Shown here piece after piece: positions 1 to 8,925 of a stretch of 64,000 bases of DNA. Positions within the stretch are counted from its first letter, which is position 1. Every line of letters begins with the position of its first letter. The position numbers and the translations under genes are program-made. Origin of the DNA: Pedobacter steynii (GTDB taxonomy: Bacteria > Bacteroidota > Bacteroidia > Sphingobacteriales > Sphingobacteriaceae); NCBI RefSeq assembly GCF_900103665.1, contig NZ_FNGY01000004.1, positions 496,001 to 560,000 of the forward strand, read 5' to 3'. The notes under the pieces are model-generated. The model did not search any database, was not told the DNA's origin, and was given only the letters and a program-made list of their open reading frames with translations.

Positions 1-1082
1 ATCAGGCGACAGAGAAAAACCAGACTTCCAAGCCGGGATTTGGCATCGGTCTTTACCTGGTCAACAAGTTTGTTAACCAGCATTTTGGAAAAATCAGCTA
101 TTCCAGTACACCTGGAAAAGGGACAGAATTTCTCCTTAAATTGTTAAAAGGCAAGGCTCATTTCCCTGGTCAGCAGATTCATGAACATACCGATGAGACC
201 CCTGTATTTCTGGAGGAACTAATCATAGAGTATCATCATTTACCTGTTGTGAACCCAGTGCCGGCGGAAGTATCAAATGAACTTAGCACCGACAAATCAG
301 GGATTCTCATTGTAGATGACAATGAGGAAATCCGTACTTACATCAGGCAACTATTTATGCCTGATTATATCGTGTACGAAGCAGCAAGCGGGGAAGAAGG
401 ATTGGCTATGGTCAGCGCAAACATGCCGGATATTGTGATTACCGATGTAGTGATGAAGGAACTGAGCGGCGTGGAACTTTGTACAAAGATTAAAGAAGAT
501 CCTCATTTAAGCCATATTCCTGTGATTTTGCTGACCTCCAGTTCTTCAGCAGAAATTAAGCTGAAAGGGATTGAAGGGGGTGCAGACGATCACATTACCA
601 AACCTTTCGATAAAGAGATGTTGTTGGCCAGGGTGGCTAACCTTTTGAAAAGCAGAAGCACTTTGCAAAACTATTTTTACAACGAGATCACCCTGCAATC
701 CGACAATTCCAGAGTATCAAAAGAGAATAAAGAATTTTTAGAAAGATGTATAGTAATCACGGAAAATCATTTGAATAATCCGGATTTTAGCATCAAAATC
801 CTCGCTGATGAAGTGGGCATGAGTCATTCCGCCTTATACAAAAAAGTAAAAACCATTTCCGGAAAAACCATCAATGAATTCATCCGGTACATCAAATTGC
901 GAAGTGCGGCTCAATTATTCATCCATTCCGAGCATAATGTAAATCAGGTGGCCTTTCAATCCGGCTTTAGCGACATTAAGTATTTCAGGGAGCAGTTTCA
1001 GAAATTATTTGGTTTGCGGCCTTCGGAGTATATCAAGAAATACCGCAAACCATTTGCGAAAGGTTACAAATTGAGCAAATGA
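1..1082 (+). CDS. Hybrid two-component sensor/regulator (HTCS), 3' part only
   Basis: The reading frame is open from the first bases of the window, so this is the C-terminal part of a larger protein cut by the window edge. It begins inside a histidine-kinase ATPase domain: the G2-box-like GFGIGLYLVNKF lies at about bases 33-70. A receiver domain follows (ILIVDDNEE; phospho-acceptor Asp in DIVITDVVM; TSS and the KPF lysine). It ends with an AraC-type double helix-turn-helix. This kinase-receiver-AraC order is typical of Bacteroidota HTCS proteins, which sense oligosaccharides in the periplasm and activate nearby polysaccharide loci. It converges on the arabinan hydrolase operon, so that operon is a plausible target, but the missing sensor domain leaves the ligand unknown. 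Confidence 0.93.
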   Translation, partial: QATEKNQTSKPGFGIGLYLVNKFVNQHFGKISYSSTPGKGTEFLLKLLKGKAHFPGQQIHEHTDETPVFLEELIIEYHHLPVVNPVPAEVSNELSTDKSGILIVDDNEEIRTYIRQLFMPDYIVYEAASGEEGLAMVSANMPDIVITDVVMKELSGVELCTKIKEDPHLSHIPVILLTSSSSAEIKLKGIEGGADDHITKPFDKEMLLARVANLLKSRSTLQNYFYNEITLQSDNSRVSKENKEFLERCIVITENHLNNPDFSIKILADEVGMSHSALYKKVKTISGKTINEFIRYIKLRSAAQLFIHSEHNVNQVAFQSGFSDIKYFREQFQKLFGLRPSEYIKKYRKPFAKGYKLSK

Positions 1083-1095
1083 GGACTAATCAATT

Positions 1096-1126
1096 CCCAT
1101 GATTAATTGCTTTGATTAATCATGGG
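1096..1126. terminator. Convergent hairpin between HTCS and GH105 genes
   Basis: A perfect 12-bp inverted repeat (CCCATGATTAAT / ATTAATCATGGG) has a 7-nt loop. It includes the stop codon of the leftward GH105 gene and lies 14 bases after the HTCS stop. There is no long T-tract on either side, so it is a probable bidirectional transcript end rather than a classical strong terminator. Confidence 0.6.
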
Positions 1127-3585
1127 ACTGGCTTCCATTCCAGGACCTGAACCAGGCTTGGTTTGTTATTGGCTTTCCCCTCCCCGTCTACCTGCTCCAC
1201 ACGTTGCAGGAAGAGGTCTAATCTTCCTTTAGTTCTCCATAGTTCGGTATCATAACTCGGCTCCCAATCGCCCACCGTACTTTGACTAAGGTCGGTAATC
1301 TCCCAGTTATTTTGTTGTAAATCTCTGCAAAGAGCAAGGGAAACCTTATTTCCACGTTCCAGATCTCTGAAAATCAAGGCTACATTTAAGAGGTCTTTAC
1401 TTTTCCAGGCAACAACCTGTGGCCTGGATATAGGGATACGTTTTGTACCTGCGCCGCTCAGGGAAAAATCTGTACTGCGAAAGTCCAATGTATTTACCTG
1501 CCAGCTTTTACCATCGTGATAGACCAGGTGGTATTGTGGAGCCGCTGAACCTTTATCTTTCCAGTATCCGGCGATGTACGGATTTCCGGCATCGTCTGCA
1601 AACATGGAAGTCTGGTTGATCAGCTCCGTTTTTTGGGGAATCATTGCTGCATATTCTGCATTTTTATGATGGATTGGAAGTTGGTAAGCCTGCCCTGCCG
1701 CATTTTCCCAGGTTAGTCCGCCATCTTTAGACCGTGCATAACAGAGGTCATGATTGCTGCTCACATCCGGACTTTCGCGCCATACCCAGGAAAGGTGTAT
1801 CGTTCCCTTATCGTCTATTGCCGTTTGCCAGTAGGCATTGCGTTTCCCTTCCCCATCAATCAGGTTATCTTGTATCCTCTGCCATTTTTTCGTTCCGGAG
1901 TTATAGCTGTTGATCATCAGGTTCCCGTTTCCTGATCCCCCATCCCGGTATATAAACAGGAGTGTTCCCTTAGCCAGTTTATAAAATTCCGGATAACTGA
2001 CCTTGTTTTCTTTTGTACCCAGCATGGCTTCCGGTGTTCCCAAAACTAAAGAACCGGCGGTAATGCTTCTGACATAGTTGAGTCCGTTGTTGTGTTGCCC
2101 CCAGGCTACATGCAGATAGCCGCGGTCGTCCACTATAATGCTGATGGATTTATGTGCATCTCCTGCATCGGCTTTATAGACGCTCCGCAAAACCTCCCAT
2201 TTCTTTTTATTGATGCTGCGTTTGGCAACTACCAGGTATTGATCCGCATCATAATAAGCGGCGTATTGTGTATTTTTAAAAGTAACCAGTGAGTTTTTCC
2301 GGAAGACGACAACATTTACAGAATTGTTGGCCCAGCCATTTTCTGCGATGGTGCTCATCACCGGCTTTTTATCCAGGTACCGATACAGTTCTGCACCCGC
2401 CAGCAAAAAAGCACCTACGCCAAAATTGGCGGTAGAATTTGCATTTACGATTTGTCCGGGAATCGCTTTTTCACCGATCGGCTGAATATAGCCCACACTG
2501 CCATCTTTCTGTAATGCCACTTCCGACAAGTATTTCCAGCCCTTCAGTGCCGCATTCAGGTAGTTTTTTTCTTTCAGATAACCATTGTTAATGCCCCAGA
2601 ATAAGCCATAGGTAAAAAAGGCCGTACCACTGGTTTCTGGTCCTGGTGCATGGTCTTTATCCAACATACTTCTGGTCCAATACCCTTCCTCCTGCTGACT
2701 TTTTAAAATGGCCTTAGCGAGGGTTTGGTATTTGGAAACGTATAAATTGTAATGCGGATCATCTGCAGGCAGGTCCTTCAGGACCTTTGCCAGACCGGCA
2801 AAGACCCAGCCATTCCCTCTTGCCCAGAAATCCTTTTTATGATTTAAGGTTTTGTGTTTAGAGTATACATATTTGGCATCTCTATAATACAAACCTGTTT
2901 TCTGATCGTACATGATGTGGTTTGCATATTCAAAATACTCGTGTAGCTTTTCCAGGTAGCGTTTATCGCCGGTTGTTTTATACAACTTTGTCATTACCGG
3001 CATCACCATGTACAACCCATCTGCCCACCACCAGTAATCTTTCGCAACAGTGCTCATTTGGTATTCCATCACCTCTTTGGCTCTGGCTATTTTATGGCTT
3101 TCGGGCTTTAAGTGATACAGATCGATATAGGTCTGGAAACAGATTTGCCAGTCGCCAAAAAGTACGTAATCATCTTTTTCACCATATTGGTATTTCCAGG
3201 TCGATTTATCGGTAGATTTGGCGCCCATCCATTGGTTATAATTCGCCCAGCGTTCGGAATACAATCTGTAATTTTCATCGCCGGTGATGGCAAGCAATTC
3301 CATGTTGCCGGTATGGTAAGCCGCCTCGTCCCAAAATGCCCGGACTTCTGGTTTATGATTGGCCTGCCAATGGTTATTTACCTTTTTCAGGAGATTTAGC
3401 AAGGTTACTTTGACCGGTTTTTCTTGCTGCTGTTCTTGTTTTTGCAGTCCTTTTTCTTGTTCTTGCAATACTCTTTCTTGTTCTTGCGGCGTGCGTTGTT
3501 GTGTTTGTTGTTCTATCTGCTTTTGTGCGAAGAGTCGCGACGCAAACAGGACCAGCAATAATGCGAGGATATGCTTTCTCATCAA
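1120..3585 (-). CDS. GH105 unsaturated rhamnogalacturonyl hydrolase fused to BNR-repeat domain
   Basis: The protein is 821 aa with a signal peptide (about residues 1-20). A Gln/Glu-rich low-complexity stretch follows at about residues 22-57. Then comes a GH88/GH105 (alpha/alpha)6-barrel domain at about 60-400 with WWADGLYM (Asp near 189 is the likely catalytic acid) and WARGNGWV. A BNR-type beta-propeller region covers about 410-815. GH105 enzymes remove unsaturated uronic acid from products of rhamnogalacturonan lyases; the propeller may bind or cleave a second sugar. The start codon overlaps the stop of the upstream double-GH43 gene by 4 bp, which indicates translational coupling. This is the last gene of the arabinan operon. 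The activity is a family-level inference. Confidence 0.88.
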   Translation of the reverse strand: MMRKHILALLLVLFASRLFAQKQIEQQTQQRTPQEQERVLQEQEKGLQKQEQQQEKPVKVTLLNLLKKVNNHWQANHKPEVRAFWDEAAYHTGNMELLAITGDENYRLYSERWANYNQWMGAKSTDKSTWKYQYGEKDDYVLFGDWQICFQTYIDLYHLKPESHKIARAKEVMEYQMSTVAKDYWWWADGLYMVMPVMTKLYKTTGDKRYLEKLHEYFEYANHIMYDQKTGLYYRDAKYVYSKHKTLNHKKDFWARGNGWVFAGLAKVLKDLPADDPHYNLYVSKYQTLAKAILKSQQEEGYWTRSMLDKDHAPGPETSGTAFFTYGLFWGINNGYLKEKNYLNAALKGWKYLSEVALQKDGSVGYIQPIGEKAIPGQIVNANSTANFGVGAFLLAGAELYRYLDKKPVMSTIAENGWANNSVNVVVFRKNSLVTFKNTQYAAYYDADQYLVVAKRSINKKKWEVLRSVYKADAGDAHKSISIIVDDRGYLHVAWGQHNNGLNYVRSITAGSLVLGTPEAMLGTKENKVSYPEFYKLAKGTLLFIYRDGGSGNGNLMINSYNSGTKKWQRIQDNLIDGEGKRNAYWQTAIDDKGTIHLSWVWRESPDVSSNHDLCYARSKDGGLTWENAAGQAYQLPIHHKNAEYAAMIPQKTELINQTSMFADDAGNPYIAGYWKDKGSAAPQYHLVYHDGKSWQVNTLDFRSTDFSLSGAGTKRIPISRPQVVAWKSKDLLNVALIFRDLERGNKVSLALCRDLQQNNWEITDLSQSTVGDWEPSYDTELWRTKGRLDLFLQRVEQVDGEGKANNKPSLVQVLEWKPVP

Positions 3586-5738
3586 TCCGCTAAGTAAATG
3601 CCCTTCAATGTGAGTTGTACTACCTTGATGTTTCCATTTGTATCAAACTCTAACTTATCAATACATACTTCCCGATGATAACCCGCGGATTGTCCCATTC
3701 CCAATCCATGCGGACGCGTGAAACGATGGTAAACGATATACCAATCGTCTTTTCCAGGCACCTGGATCACTGAATTGTGCCCTGTTGCGTAAATCCCCTG
3801 TTTTACATCTTTGGAAAGGATCAGGTTATTTTCAGGCAGGTTAATTTTGCCCGTTGGTGTATCCGAAATTCCATACCTCACCCCATAATCTGCATCTCTG
3901 GTATCGTTCTGAGACCATAAAAAATAATACTTACCCTTTCTGTAAAACACTTCAGTTCCTTCTCTGTAGGTTTCATCAGGAGTGATCACTTTAACAGAGG
4001 AAGAGTCTATGGAGATCATGTCATCATTTAATAAGGCCACAGCCATGTAACCATTTCCCCAGTACAAATAGCTCTTTCCGCTTTTAGGATCCGTAAATAC
4101 ATCAGGGTCTATTTCTTGTCCACCTTTAATGCCCTGAGGTTTTCCTGCTATGAGTGCTTTTCCGCTATCTTTAAAGGGACCGGAAGGATCATCCGCTACC
4201 GCAACGCCTATTTTCTGTGCAGCAGTAAAATAATAGTAGTATTTATAACTGCCATTGATCTTCTTTTCAGCGATCGTCGGCGCCCAGGCATTTCTCTTTG
4301 CCCAGCTTACATCCCTGGGTAGATCTAAGATGACACCTTCATCTTTCCAACCTGCCAGATTTGAGGAGGAGAATGTTTTGAAATAGTTTCCGGCCCAATC
4401 CGTAAAACCATCGCTGGTAGGATATAAATGGTATTTTCCTGTTTTATGGGAATAGAGAATCTCCGGATCTGCATAATAGCCATTCAGGACCGGATTCAGG
4501 TCTATTGAAGCGCTAACTTCATAGACTTTCGGTTTACCTCCGGGCGAGCTGACTTTTAGCTTTACCGGGCCTTTTGTAAAATCATAGGGTGCCTTTGGGC
4601 TGATGTCCATACCTGGAAAAATCACAAAACCCGGATCGAATGATTTAAGGAGATTGCCATGCTTTACCGGCAAATAAAGTGTTGAGTTCGTCGTATCGAC
4701 CACCACATTGTTCCTTTTAATTGCTGCAGATTGGAAAGAATTCAGCAGGTTTTCAGGTCTATACCATTTTTTCAGCAATGCATTTGCTTCCTGCGTAGTA
4801 ATGGGCAGCACCGTGCCATGACGGGGATGAAAATCCATCTTCACATCATGATCCACCACGGTAAATTGCTTCAAATCTTTTGTTTTGGTAAACTGGTATC
4901 GGCCTTTGGTGTATACATCATACATCAGAATATACCCTTCCCCGTTATTGAGTTTGAATACCCCCGCACCTTCTACCGGATCCTTTGTCTGCTGCACGTT
5001 ACCCTCACGCAATACATACCCTTCTTTTAGCTGATCTGAAACTGCAACACGAATGCCCAGTCCCTCACCTTCAGTTTTAAAGAACAAATGGTATTTCCCC
5101 TGGTCAAAGATGATGTCGCCATCAATGCAGGCACCGTTGGTTGGACTAAAGAACAATTGTTTGGGCGCTGTTTCCAGGTCTGTAAAATCTTTATTTGCAT
5201 AGGCCCAGTAGATCTTATCCGGATCTGCGCCATGTTTCATCGACCAATAGACCATGTATTTACCCGCTTTCTGATCATATATCGTTTGAGGTGCCCAGAC
5301 TCTCAATAAATTTTCCTGACCAGGAAACCGTTTCTGGATATTGACGATACTTGAAGTCCAGTTGATCAGGTCCGTAGATTTTAACAGAACCATCGCCCTG
5401 TTCGAGTCCCAGCCTTTGGCTGAAACCATATCGGTAACCACCATATAGAAAGTTTTACCATCTGCTCCACGTAAAATATGGGGATCACGTACGCCCCCTG
5501 TTGAACTGATTACTGCAGAGCTGATCACTGGCTGATCGTTATTTAGTGCCCTGTAGGTATACCCATCACTACTGATTGCAAAACGGATAGATTCTTCCAC
5601 GCCGCTGTTGCCGGTAAAATAGGTGAAAAGATAAGCTGTGTTTTTTTGTTTCTGGGCCAGCGCAGACCAAGATGTCAGGACAAGAACAAGGCAGCTCAGT
5701 AATAATTTATGGCAGTTACGGTTAAATTTTATATTCAT
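3582..5738 (-). CDS. Exported double GH43 arabinan/arabinoside hydrolase
   Basis: The protein is 718 aa with an N-terminal signal peptide ending near residue 28 (WSALAQ). It carries two five-bladed GH43-type propellers in tandem. The first (about residues 30-330) shows VRDPHIL, IDGDIIFD and VEGAGVF. The second (about 405-715) shows YADPEIL, IDPDVFTD and the acid in REGTEVF. Both keep the Asp/Asp/Glu pattern of the family. GH43 enzymes cleave alpha-L-arabinofuranosyl or beta-xylosyl linkages. Next to GH51 and a second GH43, arabinan debranching is the likely role. It is third in the operon, after GH51, and its stop overlaps the GH105 start. Two catalytic domains in one chain suggest different linkage preferences, but the sequence does not show which. 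Confidence 0.9.
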   Translation of the reverse strand: MNIKFNRNCHKLLLSCLVLVLTSWSALAQKQKNTAYLFTYFTGNSGVEESIRFAISSDGYTYRALNNDQPVISSAVISSTGGVRDPHILRGADGKTFYMVVTDMVSAKGWDSNRAMVLLKSTDLINWTSSIVNIQKRFPGQENLLRVWAPQTIYDQKAGKYMVYWSMKHGADPDKIYWAYANKDFTDLETAPKQLFFSPTNGACIDGDIIFDQGKYHLFFKTEGEGLGIRVAVSDQLKEGYVLREGNVQQTKDPVEGAGVFKLNNGEGYILMYDVYTKGRYQFTKTKDLKQFTVVDHDVKMDFHPRHGTVLPITTQEANALLKKWYRPENLLNSFQSAAIKRNNVVVDTTNSTLYLPVKHGNLLKSFDPGFVIFPGMDISPKAPYDFTKGPVKLKVSSPGGKPKVYEVSASIDLNPVLNGYYADPEILYSHKTGKYHLYPTSDGFTDWAGNYFKTFSSSNLAGWKDEGVILDLPRDVSWAKRNAWAPTIAEKKINGSYKYYYYFTAAQKIGVAVADDPSGPFKDSGKALIAGKPQGIKGGQEIDPDVFTDPKSGKSYLYWGNGYMAVALLNDDMISIDSSSVKVITPDETYREGTEVFYRKGKYYFLWSQNDTRDADYGVRYGISDTPTGKINLPENNLILSKDVKQGIYATGHNSVIQVPGKDDWYIVYHRFTRPHGLGMGQSAGYHREVCIDKLEFDTNGNIKVVQLTLKGIYLAD

Positions 5739-5763
5739 TGTGGTTCATTTATCAGCTATCCTT

Positions 5764-5793
5764 TATTTGTTGCTCCGCTATTTGTTGCTCCGT
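5764..5793. repeat. 15-bp tandem duplication after GH51 gene
   Basis: Two adjacent copies of TATTTGTTGCTCCGY (plus strand) lie directly after the GH51 stop codon; a third partial unit continues into the gene end. Read on the coding (minus) strand, each copy carries GGAGC and an in-frame stop. Confidence 0.75.
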
Positions 5794-7775
5794 TATTTAT
5801 AGCTAACTTTAAGCATCATAAAAGAATTTGCCGGCATTTTCAGGGTTGTATTTTTCCCTTTTAATTTCAGCATCGATTCTGAGGGAACAATGTTTGAAGG
5901 TTTTGCTATTGAATTTTGGTCCAGAAGATCTCCTTTAACCGTTGTTAACTTTCCTTCCGCAGCCAATTTCTTTATTCCCTCAAAAGTTACCTGTTTAGTT
6001 CTTTCCGTTGTATTGGTATTGACCAGTTTAACGATGACCTCTTTTTTAATGCTGTCGACCACTGCTGAAACGTATAAACCATCCTGACCGGAAAGTGATT
6101 TTCCATCCGCTAAAGCAGGTGAAACCTGTGTGCCTTTATTGGTAGAAAAAAGCTTCTGAACATAGTAATTTGGCGTTCCATATATACTCATATTATCTAC
6201 CCAAATCAGGTCTGGTGCCCATTGCCAACCTTCGGTATTCGCAAATAAAGGCGCATAAGAGGCCATATTAACCACCGCTGCATTGCGTTCCAGTCCGGTC
6301 ATAAAGGCCGCTTCGGCCAATGCTGCCTGCCATATGTTTTTGTTACTTCCTGTTGCGTCTCCTTTGATATGAGCAGCATATTCTCCTGCAAAAATCTTTG
6401 CCCCCTGACGATCGTAATTGTCATATCGTGCTGCATTTTTAAGGAACCATTCCGGAGAACGGTAATAATGTTCGTCTATAATATCTGCTTTCATTCCACG
6501 CAGTTCTTTATCCAGGTAACGGAATTCGTCATTATCGGGGCCTGTACCAGAACTGAAGATCAGGTTGATCTCCGGATATTTTGCTTTAATGGCCTGTTGA
6601 AATGCTTTTGCACGTTCAATGTACTGAGGGCCCCAGTTCTCATTGCCCACTCCTAAGTATTTCATATTAAATGGTTCCGCATGTCCCATTGATGCGCGAA
6701 CTTTTCCCCATTCAGAAGCAGCATCGCCGTTGGCAAACTCGATCAGGTCCAGGGCATCCTGGATATAGGGATCCAGCTGATCCAAAGCAACCACTTCAGC
6801 GGTATTAAACTGACAAGCCATTCCGCAGTTCAGGATCGGCAATGCGGCTGCGCCGATGTCTTCGGCCAATTGAAAATACTCAAAAAATCCGAGTCCAAAG
6901 GTTTGAAAATAATCAGGGGACGGGCGATGGTTGAACTCCACATTCCAGCGGTTCATGATCAATTGACGTTCTTCAATCGGTCCTATTGTTTTTTTCCATT
7001 GGTACCTGTTGGCCAGGTCAATTCCTTCGACAATACAACCACCCGGAAAACGGATAAAACCTGGCTTCATGTCTGCCAGCATCTGGATCATATCCCTGCG
7101 CATGCCCTTCTTACGGCCCTTCCAGGTATCCTCAGGAAACAAGGAGATCATGTCCATATCCAGGACACCATTTCCTTCAAACCAGATGTTCAATTTGGCT
7201 TTCGCTGCAGTGGCATCCGCTATAAAGCTCAGTTCCTGGCTTTTCCATTGTCCTGAAGCATCAGCCGGTTTCATTGATCCTCTTGCCAATACTATATTTC
7301 CCTCATCCAGCAGTTCCACATGGAGGGTGATTCCCGGACTTTGCTGTCTGTACAGCAGGGAGAAGTCGTACTTCAGGCCCTTTTTTACACCCATACCTCC
7401 TTTGAAACCTTCATTACTGATCCCTGCTTCTCCTTTTGCAGCTCCTTTGATTGTCGCCCTCAGGTACCTTGGATTTGCAAGGTTTGCTCCCTGCCTGTTC
7501 TGTACGAGCAGGTCGCCCTCCCCGATCTTTTTTCCTTTTACGGACCAGCCCATCAGGGGTTTCAGGAATTCAAACGAGCGGTTCTTTACCATTTCGGCAT
7601 AGATACCGCCGTCTGCCCCCATATTGATGTCTTCAAAAAACACGCCCCACATGGTTGGTGACACTTTCCCTTCGGATTTAGCCGCATTGACCACAATAAC
7701 TTCAGGTTGTTGTGCCCCTGCACTAAAAAATGTCCCGGCCAAAAGCAGGGCGATTAAGTTGCTTTTATATTTCAT
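5793..7775 (-). CDS. Exported alpha-L-arabinofuranosidase, GH51
   Basis: The protein is 660 aa with a signal peptide ending at about residue 21 (FSAGAQ). The GH51 opening is seen in MWGVFFEDINMGADGG. The catalytic acid/base is the Glu in GVGNENWG (near residue 379) and the nucleophile is the Glu in IFAGEYAAH (near 465). A C-terminal beta-sandwich completes the usual architecture. The extended N-terminal region (about 60-215) resembles the carbohydrate-binding insertion of larger bacterial GH51 enzymes. It removes terminal alpha-L-arabinofuranose from arabinan or arabinoxylan side chains and would act in the periplasm. It starts one base after the stop of the GH43 gene, so it is the second gene of the AraR-controlled hydrolase operon. 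Confidence 0.95.
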   Translation of the reverse strand: MKYKSNLIALLLAGTFFSAGAQQPEVIVVNAAKSEGKVSPTMWGVFFEDINMGADGGIYAEMVKNRSFEFLKPLMGWSVKGKKIGEGDLLVQNRQGANLANPRYLRATIKGAAKGEAGISNEGFKGGMGVKKGLKYDFSLLYRQQSPGITLHVELLDEGNIVLARGSMKPADASGQWKSQELSFIADATAAKAKLNIWFEGNGVLDMDMISLFPEDTWKGRKKGMRRDMIQMLADMKPGFIRFPGGCIVEGIDLANRYQWKKTIGPIEERQLIMNRWNVEFNHRPSPDYFQTFGLGFFEYFQLAEDIGAAALPILNCGMACQFNTAEVVALDQLDPYIQDALDLIEFANGDAASEWGKVRASMGHAEPFNMKYLGVGNENWGPQYIERAKAFQQAIKAKYPEINLIFSSGTGPDNDEFRYLDKELRGMKADIIDEHYYRSPEWFLKNAARYDNYDRQGAKIFAGEYAAHIKGDATGSNKNIWQAALAEAAFMTGLERNAAVVNMASYAPLFANTEGWQWAPDLIWVDNMSIYGTPNYYVQKLFSTNKGTQVSPALADGKSLSGQDGLYVSAVVDSIKKEVIVKLVNTNTTERTKQVTFEGIKKLAAEGKLTTVKGDLLDQNSIAKPSNIVPSESMLKLKGKNTTLKMPANSFMMLKVSYK

Positions 7776-7776
7776 A

Positions 7777-8736
7777 TTATTTTATGCCTTCAGTAGTCAT
7801 GATGATCTTTTTCATACTTCCATCTTTATTATAGTATAATCTGTCGATGCAAACAGAACGCCTGTAACTGCCGCCGTTGGGATTAATGGCGCCATTGTGG
7901 TAAATGAAATAATCTTTTCCCTTAAACTGGATGATGGATTGGTGGTTCGTATTCGAATTACCTGCGATTTCGTTTAAAATGCCTTTATACACCCATGGTC
8001 CATTGATATTTTTGCTCATCGAATAGGCGATCTTTTCCGGAAATTCTACCGCGTAGGAAAGGTAGTACCAGTCTTTGCGTTTATGGATCCAAGGTGCTTC
8101 TGTGAATTTGGGCAAGCCCTGGATGGTGTTGATTTCGCCGTCAAATTCCAGCATGTTTTCTTTTAGTTTTGCATAGTAGCAGGCGGTATTTCCCCAGAAA
8201 AGGTAGGCCTGTCCGTCGTCATCAATGAACACTGAAGGATCAATGTCATCCCAGGTAATTTTAGTGGAAGTCGTCATTTCATTGCTGACTAAAGCTTTAC
8301 CAATCGCATCTTTAAAGGGGCCAAGCGGATGATCTGCCACCGCAATACCTATGGCCTTCCCTCCATTCTGATGCTCTACAGCAACGTACCAGTAAAATCT
8401 ACCTTTAAGTGCGATGACCTGTGAAGCCCAGGCATCCCCTTTTGCCCATTGAAAAGCTTTTACATTCAGCGGAGAAGGGTGTGCTTTCCAGCTGCGCATA
8501 TCTGCCGAGGAATAGACCAGCCATTCTTTCATTTCATAATAATTTTTCGAATCCGGCGCCTCATCATGTCCCGCGTACAGGTAAACGCTGTCTTTATAGA
8601 CCATTGCTGCAGGATCTGCCGTAAACTTATCGGTGACGATTGGGTTGCCCTCTTTTTTAATCACCTGAGCATTTGAAAAATCAGGAGCAAGAATTGCTAA
8701 AATCAGCAGAGCTGGCTGGTACTTTAAAAAATCCAT
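7777..8736 (-). CDS. Exported GH43 arabinofuranosidase-like hydrolase
   Basis: The protein is 319 aa: a signal peptide (about 1-23, cleavage near SNAQ) followed by a single GH43 propeller. The catalytic triad is recognisable as Asp in FTADPAAM, the pKa-modulating Asp in DDIDPSVF, and the acid Glu in FTEAPWIH. The length fits a one-domain GH43. It is the first gene of the leftward operon GH43-GH51-GH43x2-GH105, and its promoter region holds a putative AraR operator. The likely substrates are arabinan or arabino-oligosaccharides. Endo-arabinanase, beta-xylosidase and arabinofuranosidase activities all occur in this family, so the exact linkage is not determined. Confidence 0.92.
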   Translation of the reverse strand: MDFLKYQPALLILAILAPDFSNAQVIKKEGNPIVTDKFTADPAAMVYKDSVYLYAGHDEAPDSKNYYEMKEWLVYSSADMRSWKAHPSPLNVKAFQWAKGDAWASQVIALKGRFYWYVAVEHQNGGKAIGIAVADHPLGPFKDAIGKALVSNEMTTSTKITWDDIDPSVFIDDDGQAYLFWGNTACYYAKLKENMLEFDGEINTIQGLPKFTEAPWIHKRKDWYYLSYAVEFPEKIAYSMSKNINGPWVYKGILNEIAGNSNTNHQSIIQFKGKDYFIYHNGAINPNGGSYRRSVCIDRLYYNKDGSMKKIIMTTEGIK

Positions 8737-8842
8737 ACTTGGTTCCGGTTCGTTGGTTATTGGGTTGCCTGATTACCTGGTTGTGTCCAATCAGGAACCT
8801 GCCGGGCGATCATTCCCAGCCCTGCTAATGTATGAATTATAT

Positions 8843-8867
8843 ATTAAACGTCAAATCAACGATTATT
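8843..8867. promoter_or_regulatory. Putative AraR operator, hydrolase operon/araR
   Basis: Imperfect inverted repeat with arms ATTAAACGT and ACGATTATT separated by 7 bp. It lies in the 189-bp divergent intergenic region between the GH43 operon and the regulator gene. Its geometry and most bases match the repeats at 9685-9709 and 19714-19746, so it is proposed as a site for the adjacent Nudix-type regulator. Confidence 0.7.
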
Positions 8868-8878
8868 ATTTTTGTAGC

Positions 8879-8908
8879 TTTGAGTTAAATTTTTATAAAT
8901 TGCTTTTG
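8879..8908 (+). promoter_or_regulatory. Possible Bacteroidota-type promoter for araR
   Basis: TTTG at 8879-8882 and TGCTTTTG at 8901-8908 are separated by 18 bp. This resembles the Bacteroides -33 TTTG / -7 TAnnTTTG promoter with one mismatch in the -7 box. The implied transcription start would lie about 10 bases before the ATG. Such short motifs occur often by chance. Confidence 0.3.
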
Positions 8909-8925
8909 ATAAATACATCTACTCT

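Noticed and set aside
3409..3530. TTCTTG-rich stretch as a phase-variable simple repeat
   Set aside because: The units are interrupted and coding; the frame is intact, so it is kept only as a low-complexity linker.
7009..7602. Plus-strand open frame of 197 codons antisense to the GH51 gene
   Set aside because: It lies wholly inside a well-supported GH51 gene, has no recognisable domain and is a codon-bias shadow.
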